A DNA stretch of 53,987 nt, from contig JADIIX010000147.1 of the NCBI GenBank assembly GCA_027604505.1, positions 1-53,987 of the forward strand, read 5' to 3'. This document shows, one piece after another, positions 12,201 through 21,995 of this stretch (position 1 is the first letter of the stretch; each line of letters starts with the position of its first letter). This stretch comes from Gonapodya sp. JEL0774 (taxonomy: Eukaryota; Monoblepharomycota; Monoblepharidomycetes; Monoblepharidales; Gonapodyaceae). The position numbers and the translations under genes are program-made. A model generated the notes under the pieces. The model was given only the letters and a program-made list of their open reading frames with translations, did no database searches and was not told the DNA's origin.

Positions 12201-12398
12201 TGAAGTAATCCTGTGCTTCAATTTCCAGAAAATCCCGGCAACAAGAGCACCGAACAGAGTTGCTATTGAGATCAGACCCAGGCCGAGCTCTCGCCATGAG
12301 AGCTCTTCGAAGTGCATGATTCGGAATTGAAGCACGCGGTCCCAGGCCGCTGAATAGTGAGGGAACTCCTCCATGAAATGGGCGAGGGGAAACCTCAT
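9214..12398 (-). CDS. NYN-domain RNase-like protein (MARF1/limkain-like) with N-terminal membrane segment
   Basis: Eight exons close in phase, about 875 residues: 12099-12398, 11952-12039, 11721-11837, 11516-11634, 11424-11480, 11260-11352, 11091-11187, 9214-10970. The NYN fold is built across exons 2-7: FWDIENIPVP (first catalytic Asp), VVQRLRTLVYAP, LELSTSGVTIVDIG, KADLAIVEYM, ISIVLVTGDRDFAPTL (the conserved GDRDF block) and GIDITLCH. The acidic residues expected of an active metal-dependent ribonuclease are present. Exon 1 carries a hydrophobic helix (LGLGLISIATLFGALVAGIFW) ahead of a basic stretch, so the enzyme is probably tethered, perhaps to ER or outer mitochondrial membrane. The large last exon has a helical region (LSPEDMDIIFPLLCACELGYEG) that could be LOTUS/OST-HTH-like and a Cys/His cluster (CHCPIGGPCTHK). 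The start could also be ATG 12374 or 12317. Confidence 0.85.
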
Positions 12399-12607
12399 TG
12401 ATGTGATGAGACAGCCCTTCTGACAAAGCGGGGCCTGCACTTCACCACCCCGCCCCCCCACACGATACCACTATTCGCAATACGGAACTTCAGAGATTCA
12501 CCCTGTTCATGCAAACAATTACATAAGAAGAGCTTCCGATCTGTAAATTCCAACAGACAACTCCGCTGGAGAGAGCACAACCTCAAGAATGATATTTCTG
12601 GTGCCTA

Positions 12608-13989
12608 TCACGCGTCACTAATGCTCGCGGCACCCATATTTTTGGGTCCAAAGCTGCCGCCAGCAGGGAGTTTCATGTCAAGTTGAAGCCCAGAACCGGA
12701 ACGGTCTGCAAGATCTCCTCGACTTCCCTTTGAGGTCATTTTGGATGCAGATGGTGTTCGGTTTACTCTATGAGATTCTGATCCTGAATGCGTAACAGTT
12801 CTGCGGATCTCGTTCGCAAAGGCTTTTGTGTAGGTGCAGTACACCAGATCGTGAATGATCTGTGATCCAAAAACGAGTATGAAAAAGTACACTGGCTTGT
12901 CGGCAATCTAACAATATTATCAATAGAGTTGTAGAGGAGAAGTGATTGGATCGTGCGGTATGTTGACTGTTGCCAACATGACACTCACGAGGGATCTTAA
13001 ACCAAACTGAATTGCGTCAATAATCATAACTGCAGTACTATTCCCAAAAAGCGTCATTGTTGCATCCATTTTTGATGAGACCTTGGGCCCAGAATTTTGT
13101 TGCCGTTGTGTCGCCGAATTTGGGTTGGTGAGCGCTGCTCTCCCAACAGCCAGTTTTCGGATGTAGAGAATGTGCAAACCAATGTACAAAATCATCTGGA
13201 TAACGATGAAGGCTTGAGAGGTAGGCTGAAATGCTGTCCCCCATCCTCGACTCATGGGCGCGCACAGAAGTGGAAGAGGTCGCACGCCAAACATGGAAAA
13301 GCAAAAACTTGGAGGAGCAATAAGTCGTGATACGGTGTGGTGGCATGGCGTTGTTTTGGATTTGAGGTAAGTAACTGTGTTCAGCAAATGAAAGCACGCA
13401 TGCACTTGTGACAACAATACCAACCCTTCAAAGGTAACGGAGGATGCAACCATAGAGAGTACCATGACTCCAAGTACCATTCTGTTCCTATTAGACAATG
13501 CCCAGATACGGAGACAGTACGTGCACCACTTCCCAAGCATTCCGACAAAGTAGAAGTGACAACCCACTCTGCGCCAGCGGCGGAGGGGAACTCCGTGTTA
13601 GCAGAGCGGGCGAAGCCCCTGCTGGAATATGATCAGTGAGCTCACGCTAATCCCGGATTGCAGTCGTAGGAGTTTGTTATGAATACTATCAGTGGCGAAA
13701 TCATGGAACATATCAGAGAAACCAAGCTGATGACTTTCAAGTTGAAGGGAAAGAAGTTCATGTCTTGCACAAAAGTAGCCAAAACCACAACCTGGGCAAT
13801 GAAACTATGATTGGGGAAGTGATGAGTGGAATGAACAGCCAAGGTAAAGCTTCAATACCAATGAAAGGTAGGTTTGACCGCACGAAAGAGTTGAGTAGCA
13901 AACCTTGCGAGAATGATGGAGTTAGCATAAACTTGGACCGATGTGGAATCATCTACAACGTCGGCACGATCAGGGAGGAATGAGTCCAT
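12608..13989 (-). CDS. Polytopic membrane protein, receptor-like, unknown family
   Basis: Four exons close in phase, about 389 residues: 13904-13989, 13646-13849, 12989-13568, 12608-12907. Hydropathy by eye gives six to eight spans, among them FIAQVVVLATFV, VISLVSLICSMISPLIVFI, FYFVGMLGKWCTYC, VLGVMVLSMVASSVTFEGLVLL, FIVIQMILYIGLHILYI and VYFFILVFGSQIIHDLVY. A hydrophilic loop of about 35 residues (TNPNSATQRQQNSGPK) precedes the last pair, and the C-terminal 80 residues are polar and Ser/Lys-rich. The layout is compatible with a seven-transmembrane receptor, but I see no family signature. The gene begins about 90 bp after the stop of the GTPase gene and ends about 210 bp before the NYN start codon, all on the same strand. 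Confidence 0.75.
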
Positions 13990-14080
13990 TCTTGGGTTTG
14001 TGTTCGGCTTCGGTGTGCGTGCGACAGATCAAATGGACCCTGGCGATCAGGCAGTCGAACCAAAGCAATAAATCGATCAC

Positions 14081-15330
14081 TCAAGTAGGTGCATCTGAAC
14101 TACACAATTGAAGCATCAGAGTTTCAAGTATTCCAAGTACGCATATGTTTGAGAATGCGTATATCATGATATATCCAATTGTCCACCATTTAGCCAAGCC
14201 ATGGCCCCTGCGAGGCTCGTTTTTGCGTAAACAGGAGTCCCCAATGTGATATGTGAAAAGCACAAATTCTCCTCGTGTAGCAGCATTGCCTTATCCTCCG
14301 CAGAGTCTGTCCGATCGTCATCGGGGAAGTACACTCTCGAATCTAGTGAGGCACATTCATTCGACTGGGGCTCCAGGTTCTCAATTTCCACGGGTTTTAT
14401 CATAACTTTCACGATTTGTAAGATTGGTGCGGTCAAGCAGTGAGCGTCTACGATTCTCTGCTCGGTTGTGGTTGCGAGAAACTGATCAGGACGTCTCACA
14501 TAGACCGGAAAGTGCCCATCCAAGTCAGCGAGATGTGCTTGAGGCATGGGTGTTGGGTAAGCAGTGTCCTTTTCTGACAATGGCGAAGGTGCATATTGGT
14601 TCGAAACAACGGCGACAGGCAGGCGACGCCCTGCGCCTAAGCTCCGAGCTCTTTCAGCGTTACGTATCCTAGCAGTAGAGTGTAACAGAGGATAGAAGGT
14701 TTGAGGAATTGAAGGAGAGTCTGGGGTTTCACAGTTTCAGAAATGCAAACGACTCTGAAAAATCGACTAGTCTCACAGACGAGCAACACCCCATCAACTG
14801 GCGTTTCTACTCCCTCGTCATCAAAACGTTTTGGTCCGATACAAGCCACCAGACCGTCGATAGCGAGATAAAATTGAGTCCCCGGCACATCAAAGAGAAC
14901 CAAAATAAATGGGCGATGTGATGTTCGCAGCAAGAAGATAAACGACTTGGACCATGCGCTGATAGGAATCAGCTGCGAGAATCGAGTCGTGGAACATCCG
15001 GGAAGATGGCTCAAAGATGACATGAGGTGCGAAATGTAGCTGGTCTTGAAAGTAACATGATCATCGCAGTGATCGCCTTCCAATCTCATCAATGCCCACC
15101 TTTCCCACATTAAGTAAACCCATCACAGCGATTCTAATGACCGGCAAAGTTGAGAGTCCCGAGTTCAGCAGCTTCATTGGGCTGGCCACGGGTTCATCTC
15201 GCGGGGCAGAAGAATCGCCATTTTCGATGAGAGCAATCGCCGTTGATGCACGGGAAGCGAGAATAACTCGAAGAGCAAGGGAGAAGAGCGTTCTCTCAGA
15301 ACGCAACGAGGGCGGAGAAACGTTCTCCAT
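14081..15330 (-). CDS. Tail-anchored Ras-like GTPase
   Basis: Four exons close in phase, about 360 residues: 15100-15330, 14777-15044, 14264-14720, 14081-14207. An N-terminal extension of 65 residues is followed by a P-loop split exactly by intron 1 (IAVMGLLNVGK | TSY, i.e. GxxxxGKT). The G3 motif is LFDVPGTQ (DxxG), followed by the strand GVLLVY. The base-specifying G4 motif is degenerate: the expected NKxD position reads SNQYA after PVAVV. There follows a long hydrophilic insert (DLDGHFPVYVRRPDQFL...) and a single C-terminal membrane helix (TIGYIMIYAFSNICVLGILETLML) only about nine residues before the stop, so the protein should be tail-anchored with its GTPase domain in the cytosol. I cannot name a subfamily; the loss of NKxD makes nucleotide specificity uncertain. 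Confidence 0.75.
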
Positions 15331-15488
15331 CGGGATGTAAAGGAAGGATTATATGCTTGCAGTATGGCTGGACGCTGCAACAATACTCAGTTCTCTGGGT
15401 GATCGGGATAACTCTGATAGTATTTCTATGCATGCAGATCGTTTATCGTCAGAACAGCAGCTCCTTAGAATAATATTGGAGTATCTGG

Positions 15489-17160
15489 TCATTTCGCTTT
15501 GGACCTCTGGGCTTGCTTTCTGCATTCTCCCCAGACGGGTGCTTCTGGGGCCCACTTTCTCTGCTGCTGCTCAAAAAAAGCTACATGTTGTTGTATCAAG
15601 TTTGACATGGACCGCGGTATCCAGGAACGCAAAGGCTTTGGGGTATTTGAATCTTGTCGACGACGGAGGCGGGATAACAGGAGGTTTCGCGAAAGCTGCA
15701 GTTGCGTCGCGAGCAATGGGAGGTGTGGAGTGGACCGAGTGGTAATAGCGTACGCTGAAGCGACAATGGAGGTGCAAAGTGAGTGCGGCGTTTGGAAGCT
15801 TTTACCTCAAAGTCACCACGCACTTTTAAACACGTCCGCTTCCTCAGAAACCATTTCTGACCACGTTCTCCTTGCTTCAATGGCACGCTTCAGTTTGTCT
15901 CGCCTCATAGCATTCGCAAGGTCCACCATTTTGGACAGCAAGTTTGCTGACGTCACCCTCGGAGGAGATGAAACGCTGCGGTGTGGTCCGTTGCATATCT
16001 GGCATTGTGAACGCTCACTCTCGACGACACTGCTCGATGACTGGAGAGCGGGTGTGGTGGGGCGTTCTACCTGGGGGGTTGTGCTGCCATTCAGTCTTGA
16101 AACCTTGTGCAGTATCACGCTCAGTCGTGATTCTGCGACAAGAGACACTGGCGGGCAAACGAGCTTGGAACATGGGATGGCTTCGACTGGGACAACGTTT
16201 CGACGTCTGTTTTCGTGAACGCACAAACAAACGGAAGTCAGTCGATTCCCACCAGTTCATTCATGGTCACACTTCGGTGCATTTTGTAAACACAACCGCA
16301 CTCACCTAATCTCATCGATACTTGGTCTCCTTCGTAGGGACCACTCTATCTTGCCTTGTACCAGCTTTCGCCACAACCTCTTCCTTGCTTCCCACTGCCT
16401 TCCCGTCCCCTCGCCCCCTATATACTCTCCCCTCGCTAGCGCCGTGAGTCCACACATGGCAAACAGAACCTCCCGAGCGACGAGCTCCTCACGCGTCGGA
16501 CGCTGAGGTGTTTTCAGTCTATTGAGCAGACGAGGTGGGTGGCGAACCGCGTAGATATACTTGTGCCAGAGTGTAGAGTCTGAGCAAAGGTAAAAGAGAC
16601 GACGGGAGCATTGTCGCAGTGTTTGCAAGTCCGTGTCTTCTACAAACTGAAGTGACAAAGGCAACGGCCAAGCAAATGAGGAAGTGGGATCTCAGCATGC
16701 ACCGAGACATTGTACGAGTCACGCGGCGTACCTGCGTTACTCTCACCAAGACCTCTTCCGGTGTCATCAACAATGGGCACAACCCATTGGGCAACGGAGT
16801 CTCTGGCAGATATCGTGCGCATGTCTCAGTGGTTACTTTAACAAATCCGAGTAAGAGATTGAATTGCATTGCGTTAGCGTCGGACTTGGAATATGTTATA
16901 AGATGAGGTGATGGAGTGGATTGGTTGGGTCCCGGACTCAAGTGCACCCCACAAGCCTCCTCTGCGGAAACCGCCTTCACGACTTTCCCACGAGAGAAAT
17001 TCGTCGGCTCTGAACTGCTTTCCGTGTCTTCGTGGTCCACAGACGTCGTCGACTTCGGCTCATCACTCTCCGCCCGCGGAAAGGCGTTCAAGTCGTCTCG
17101 TCCGTCTCCGAGCGCACTACTCGAAGACCCATCAGTGACTTCACGTTCGGAGCTGCTCAT
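15489..17160 (-). CDS. F-box protein
   Basis: Four exons close in phase, about 472 residues: 16732-17160, 16306-16646, 15824-16206, 15489-15754. The first 100 residues are acidic and Ser-rich. The F-box spans the first intron: LMTPEEVLVRVTQ | FVEDTDLQTLRQCSRRLFYLCSDSTLW, with the usual L-P/E-V-L, D-L, C-R-L and L-W spacing. It should bind Skp1 in an SCF ubiquitin ligase. The remainder is basic and helical (WEARKRLWRKLVQGKIEWSL, MVDLANAMRRDKLKRAIEARRTW) with a CQIC pair but no WD40 or LRR substrate-binding repeats. An alternative end is the in-frame TGA at 15813 if the donor GTGCGT at 15823 is not used; the spliced form is in phase and continues for 88 codons. Long plus-strand frames over this gene appear to be antisense shadows. 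Confidence 0.75.
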
Positions 17161-17732
17161 TTTCCGAAACGGTGAGGTGGGGGCAGCTGTTCGGGATTCC
17201 CCCGGCAGCCGTTGGATTTACTCCGAGCCACGGAACAAAATCGCACAAAGCAAGAGGGCTTTCCAGGACCACCTGGAGCGAGGTCAGTACGCTGATGGCA
17301 GACAGATTATGCAACTGAGCGGTTTTGAGACTTGCGGGATAAATCGGGGAGTGGTTTCGAGGTTGTCGCAATCGGTGACCGTGTGGTGTGAAGGGGCCGA
17401 TTACAGCCAAGCGAACCCTCCTCCGCCGAGCTCCAAGGCCTCAGCATCAAACTCCAGCTTTTGTTTCACCGCGACATTTCGCACGTTGGGGATAAATTTG
17501 ATTGCGATTTGCTTACAAGTAATTTGATTTTCACAGATAAAGCGGCCGTTTTCTTGACTCGCTGAGTCTATTCAGCGGCTTCATTCGGATTGCCCCCACA
17601 TGACCTATCCCCACGGCTGTTTAGGTCTGGCGCCGGATTCACAACAATCAATGAACAATTCTTGACGGTCTCCCGCACACCCTGATCACAAAATCCTGTT
17701 TGAACTTGTCCCCCCCATTTCGACCGTCGATC
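17161..17732. promoter_or_regulatory. Divergent intergenic region
   Basis: Lies between the minus-strand F-box start (17160) and the plus-strand MFS fragment start (17733), so it should hold both promoters. A stop-free plus frame (16916-17527) covers part of it but is mostly antisense to the F-box gene. No clear TATA box. Confidence 0.4.
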
Positions 17733-18499
17733 ATGGGGGACGATGGCACCTTTGAGCCAAGAGGGGATGGTGAGGGTGAGGGTGAAGATGTAAAGACTAT
17801 CACGCAACAGCAAAAGGAGCAAAGGGACATGAGATGGTCACTGCTCTTGCTGCTCTCGTTTGGAATCGCGGTATGTACGTCGTGGAACAATCGCAGTGAA
17901 AAAGGATTCAGCATCTTAACTGTCACCACCTCGGCAGATCCTCATCGCCAATATGTACTATTGCCAACCCCTCCTCGAGGACCTCCGTACCTCCTTTGGA
18001 GTGACCACGGAAGAAATCGGCACCGTCCCCGCGCTCACTCAGGGCGGGTACACCGTTGGACTCGCGTTCGTGACACCGCTGGGGGATTTGCTACCCCGAA
18101 AGGCACTCGGTGAGTTAGTAGTCATTTTCTCATGGGAGGGCCACCAATGTCAGTGCTGGGCTCGGTCTCTGGGCGCGGTCGTTTCGTCGTGAAGTCACGA
18201 GTTAGATCGACTTATTCGTACTCGCAACCATCTCTGCATCGAAATTCAACTTTCTCACTTTCTGAAACTTATTTGTCCTTCCCTATTTGATTGATTTTTT
18301 ACCTCCCACGGGCCTTTCTGACCTCTCCAGTCACATCCCTCACGGCCCTCTGCACGATTCTTACACTCGGTTTGTCCTTGTGCCGATCCCTCGCCACTTT
18401 CCAGGCTCTCTCTTTCTTGGTGGGCGCTGTTACCGTGTCCATCCACATCGTTGTGCCCGTGGTGGCAGATTTGAGCCCACCTGACAGATTCGGCAGAAA
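17733..18499 (+). pseudogene. 5' fragment of a major facilitator superfamily transporter
   Basis: Three exons in phase: 17733-17870, 17938-18109, 18331-18499. After an acidic N-terminus and WSLLLLLSFGIA, exon 2 reads NMYYCQPLLEDLRTSFGVTTEEIGTVP... GYTVGLAFVTPLGDLLPRK, the typical first half of the MFS N-domain with its helix 2-3 loop signature. Exon 3 gives two more helices (LTALCTILTLGLSLC, FLVGAVTVSIHIVVPVVADL) and ends in DRFGRK. A full MFS protein has 12 helices; only about five are here. The next acceptor-bounded exon (18643) is metacaspase-like and out of phase with the end of this one, so the transporter is truncated. It may be expressed as a short membrane protein, but no functional transporter can be encoded. 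Confidence 0.7.
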
Positions 18500-18594
18500 G
18501 TGCGTACAGAAGAACAGCCATCCACGCTCCAGTGGGGCGAAGGGGAAAATTTTTGGTGACCGTTCAGGTTCGACTATTCTAACCTCTCCCACTC

Positions 18595-18634
18595 GCCCCC
18601 ACCCCCCCCCCCGCTCCCCCCCCACACACACACA
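18595..18634. repeat. Poly-C and (CA)n low-complexity tract
   Basis: Runs of up to 12 C interrupted by G/T, then a CA repeat, just upstream of the first metacaspase-like exon and just downstream of the last MFS exon. Simple tracts like this are prone to slippage, recombination and assembly error, and it sits at the point where two unrelated gene fragments meet. Confidence 0.9.
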
Positions 18635-18642
18635 TACCACAG

Positions 18643-20033
18643 GACATCCTCCTCCTCACGGACACCGACGCCCCCCTCCCCTCCCCCGCGTGGTACGACC
18701 GGCTCCCCACGCGGCACAACCTGGTCAAGGCGTTCGAGTGGCTGGTGGACGGGGTGGGCGTGGGAGGGTCCTTGGTGTTTTACTTCAGCGGTGGGTGGGG
18801 TTGGTGGGGTACGGGGGAGGGTGAGGGTGGGTGCGGGTCGCCTGACCGTTTCATTGGCCCCCCGCGTCCCCCGCGGCAGGCCACTCCACGACCCTCCCCG
18901 ACACCGACGGGGACGAACTCGGCCTGTTCGACCAGGCCATCAAGCCGTGCGATTACTTGACCAACGGCGTCATCGTGGACGACGAAATGTACAGAGCGTT
19001 GGGTGGGTTTGCGGGGAGTGGTGGTGGTGGGCGGGAGTGGGATCAGTGGATCACTTACACATCACACTGCTGGTACGTTGCGGCACAACAACAACCCCAT
19101 CACACTACACTACACGGCCCAACACCACCACACGCCTGACACAGAAGGGAAACATCTCCGAATCCCACCTCCACCACCTCCCGGACGTCATTCAAGCGCA
19201 GGACCTGGGGCTCTCCCCCGACCAAATCCCGAGGAAGAAATCCGTGGCCAGTATCGGGGATCTCATCGGATCACAAAACGGGGCCGGCTGGGGCGGGGGC
19301 GGAGACAGCACCGCATCCACCACGGCCTCGGTCGCCGCGTCTGTCTCGTCCACGCCCCCGTCGTCACCACTCACGAAACCTTTCACCCCGGTCAACCGCA
19401 AGCGGTCCTCGCAAAAGTCCAAAGCCGCGTTCAAGGCGACGTTGGAGCTGAAACTCAGCAAGGGGTTCGCAGGGCGCGTGTCGGAGGGTCATGTGTTGCA
19501 GTTTTCGAGCTGTTTGGAGGATCAGGCGAGTGGGGAGGTCATGACAGGTACGTTTGCTTTGGGGACCGTGTGAGGATGGGTGGAGTGCGCGTCACGGGTA
19601 CTGCGATTCGATTTTCACTGATGGGTCATCTCTTACAGACGTCGGGCCTCGGAGTCTCATGACGCATGAATTCATTCACGGTGAGTCACGACGTTGGTCT
19701 GATTTTCTGTGGTGAGCGCACCAGACTTTGAAGAACTCCCGGACGCCCTGGCCCCCTGCCCCACCTTGGTGAACCCAAAAGTGATGCGAATCTTGAAACG
19801 TCCATCCTACGCACAAGTGCTCCTGGCTCTCATGGACTCGATCCAGGAGAAATACGGGGAGTTGTTTGATGACAAGCACCGGCAAGACGTTCAGATGTCA
19901 ACGGTGAGTTGGGAAAGTTGTGGTGTGCACGGACAGATCTTAGCTTTGCTGAGACTTTCTGTCACTTCTATACGTGTTTGCACCAAATCAGGCTAGACTT
20001 ATTGCTGAACTTGATATGCCATTCACTCTCTAA
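18643..20033 (+). pseudogene. Metacaspase-like gene fragment lacking the N-terminus and the catalytic cysteine
   Basis: Exons in phase: 18643-18790, 18880-19002, 19047-19072, 19147-19551, about 19639-19680, about 19722-19902, 19992-20033. The p20 features are clear: ILLLTDTD, LPTRHNLVKAFEWLV, LVFYFSGHST (the catalytic His is kept), DTDGDELGLFDQAIKPCDY and GVIVDDEMYRALV. In active metacaspases this is followed by LTAIFDSCHSG with the catalytic Cys. Here a 26-nt exon (VDHLHITLL) splices in frame straight to KGNISESHLHH, so the whole Cys segment is absent. The p10-like part follows: a Ser/Thr-rich insert, VLQFSSCLEDQASGE, SYAQVLLALMDSIQ and the family-typical end DMPFTL. Residues before ILLLTD (about the first 80 of the fold) are missing. 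The region is much richer in G+C than its neighbours. Either a pseudogene or a pseudoprotease fragment. Confidence 0.75.
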
Positions 20034-20623
20034 TTTATATTGGGATCTCCCCATGCTTTCACACAAGAGATATATTTTGGGCGGGCGTTTGCATGATGTA
20101 ATGAACATAATAATGGTTATCACCTCGTTCGTAACTCACGCGAATCATTGAGATCTTCGTGATCATCTCTATAAGGTCTTGGGAACAGAGAGGGAGGCAC
20201 ACATTAAGAAACACCCGACAACACCTGATACAATGGCTGAGAAGGCTATCAGGAGGTGGAGCGACCATCTGTGGGTTGGGCCAGTTGAAGCCTGTTAAAG
20301 ACTGTCGACACCCTGTTTGTGATTTGGTAGAGGGAGGGCGAGCGTCGTGCTCCCATTCATCGCATAATTGGAATTGCGTGAACAGTAGGCTGTTGGGAGG
20401 CAGTTGCTTTCACAGCGAATCTCCTAAATTTTAGCTTTTGAAGAGGGTGAAGTTGAGCCCAGATACGCGTGTCCTTTGAAAATGTGTGGTGAGAGTCACA
20501 TCATATTGTTTGACTTTATTTTGACGTGCCAGATATTATGAGTTTCTTGATCTGAAAATTGTGCATGCAAAGGAGTCCCCCGTTGTTTTTCCTGCCTTCA
20601 ATGGATGATTTTTCACTATCCAT
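20034..20623. other. Intergenic, no gene seen
   Basis: The 3' ends of the plus-strand metacaspase-like gene and the minus-strand SRPBCC gene converge here. Short open frames on both strands lack splice signals or recognisable protein features. Confidence 0.5.
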
Positions 20624-21429
20624 TCACGAAATAAACCGAGCAAGATCTGCGAGGGCATCCTTGCGCTTGAACTTGGAGTCTTGAACTACAGCCAGCGTCT
20701 CAGACGCGTCGGCCGCGGCATAGTTGCTCTCCCATTGAAGGTAGGTGGAGTTGTCCTGGACGATATAGCCTTAGACGATGCAAGAAGCACTCACAGACGA
20801 ACACTCGTTAGACTCACAAACGTGACACCTGACAGAGAAATTTTGTGAAGAACAGCGTGGTAGCTCGTAGGTGGGTTACTATGATGTAAGGATTGATGGA
20901 AGAGAGAACGCAACAGGTGAGGTGAGTTTACATGCGAGACTTTCACCGACTTCGATAGCACGGCTGACCTCTCGACGAGCTCAAATGTAATGGAATACTC
21001 GATATCAGATATCTCACAGACGCGATAGGTTTGTTTGGTGTTGCTACAATATATTTGGACAGGAGATTTGAGTGGAGCTATATTTTCGGGATGGGTGAGC
21101 ACAATCTCCACTCACTCCTTGAAAGTAACGACCGTAGTGTATCCAACTGCCACAATGGTACGAGAGTGTTGAATGAGAAGGGGTTAATAAGGTATAGTTA
21201 GTGAAGGAATTTAGAGACTACTCACGAAGCTGATCTTCCGACTTCTGAAGCTGAGCATTCGCGACGCTGCTCCACCATTTGAACTCCATGCTCCGAATCT
21301 CGAGAGAGAGAGAGAGAGTTATTTACGGGGAGGTACAACGGGCTACGGTTACGGAGAGTGACTCACCAATGGCCAGACCTTCCCCACTGGAGCGTTGTAG
21401 ACCCTGGATTCCTTCACGCGCGTGGAAGA
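20624..21429 (-). CDS. SRPBCC (Bet v1/polyketide-cyclase-like) domain protein, start exon uncertain
   Basis: Minus-strand exons: 21367-21429, about 21226-21298, 21116-21146, 20932-21043, about 20822-20828 (7 nt), 20624-20769. The product reads SRVYNAPVGKVWPL, IRSMEFKWWSSVANAQL, GYTTVVTFKDNTKQTYRVCEISDIEYSITFELVERS, then DNSTYLQWESNYAA and KFKRKDALADLA. This is the full pattern of a small START-like hydrophobic-ligand-binding fold: an initial 'AP..KVW' strand, the V.F.D/G turn and the long C-terminal helix. About 145 residues, right for the family. The start codon must lie in a further 5' exon; ATG near 21560, spliced to the acceptor TTTAG at 21431, is possible but unproven. The 7-nt exon is required to keep phase with the donor GTTTGT and is the least certain element. 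The ligand is unknown. Confidence 0.7.
21302..21319. repeat. (GA)n microsatellite
   Basis: Eight to nine GA units within the first mapped intron of the SRPBCC gene; on the minus strand it forms the pyrimidine tract ahead of an acceptor. Confidence 0.85.
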
Positions 21430-21936
21430 CTAAATGGATGAACAGAATAAAAATGCGCGTTGTGAAAACACGGTTGAGTCAGGGGTTGAATGGAAGCGAC
21501 CCGCCCGGGGCTCGAGCAACATATAGACATGAGCGAAACGGATGCAGACCATTTGAGTTTGGCGAGTGCGTGAAAGATTGTGTCGTTCAGAGATCGATCG
21601 GGTCCACGAGCTCGTGTGCCGATGGATGTGCGGGACCATGCACTCTAGTAACGTGTGTCCAGAAAATGGTATATGAATATCCCTCACCACATCAATCGAA
21701 CGGAAAGAGCCTGCTGGATCACCGCAAGTAAAATTGTAATTTTTTTTATCTCGTGGTAAATGTGAAGCGTTCTAGGTGTGGCCAAGCGTTACCGCCAAAA
21801 CTCAAAGCGGGGATTTCTCTTAGATTATGATAGATGATCATTCTCTGTTAAATTTTTGGCTAGGAGAAGTATATTTTGTAACGACCTTTTTGGGATGTCG
21901 CATATATTTGCACACATTGTGCTGTATATGGGAGAA

Positions 21937-21944
21937 TATAAAAG
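21937..21944 (+). promoter_or_regulatory. TATA box of the downstream membrane-protein gene
   Basis: TATAAAAG lies 52 bp before the ATG at 21996. It is followed by a CT-rich stretch (CTCTCTCTCTTTC) at about 21969-21982, the usual place for a transcription start in fungal promoters. This is the clearest core promoter in the window. Confidence 0.6.
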
Positions 21945-21995
21945 CACTTCCTTTTTGCTAGTCTTGGCTCTCTCTCTCTTTCATTGTCTGTCAAT

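Noticed and set aside
13990-14580. Fusion of the 14.1-14.6 kb exons to the receptor-like gene downstream
   Set aside because: A phase-consistent splice exists, but the same exons fit better as the C-terminal half of the GTPase gene, ending in a tail anchor and a stop at 14081.
15499-16218. 240-codon plus-strand ORF
   Set aside because: It is antisense to F-box exons 3-4, has an erratic Cys/Arg-rich composition and ignores good splice sites; the minus-strand exons close in phase and carry an F-box.
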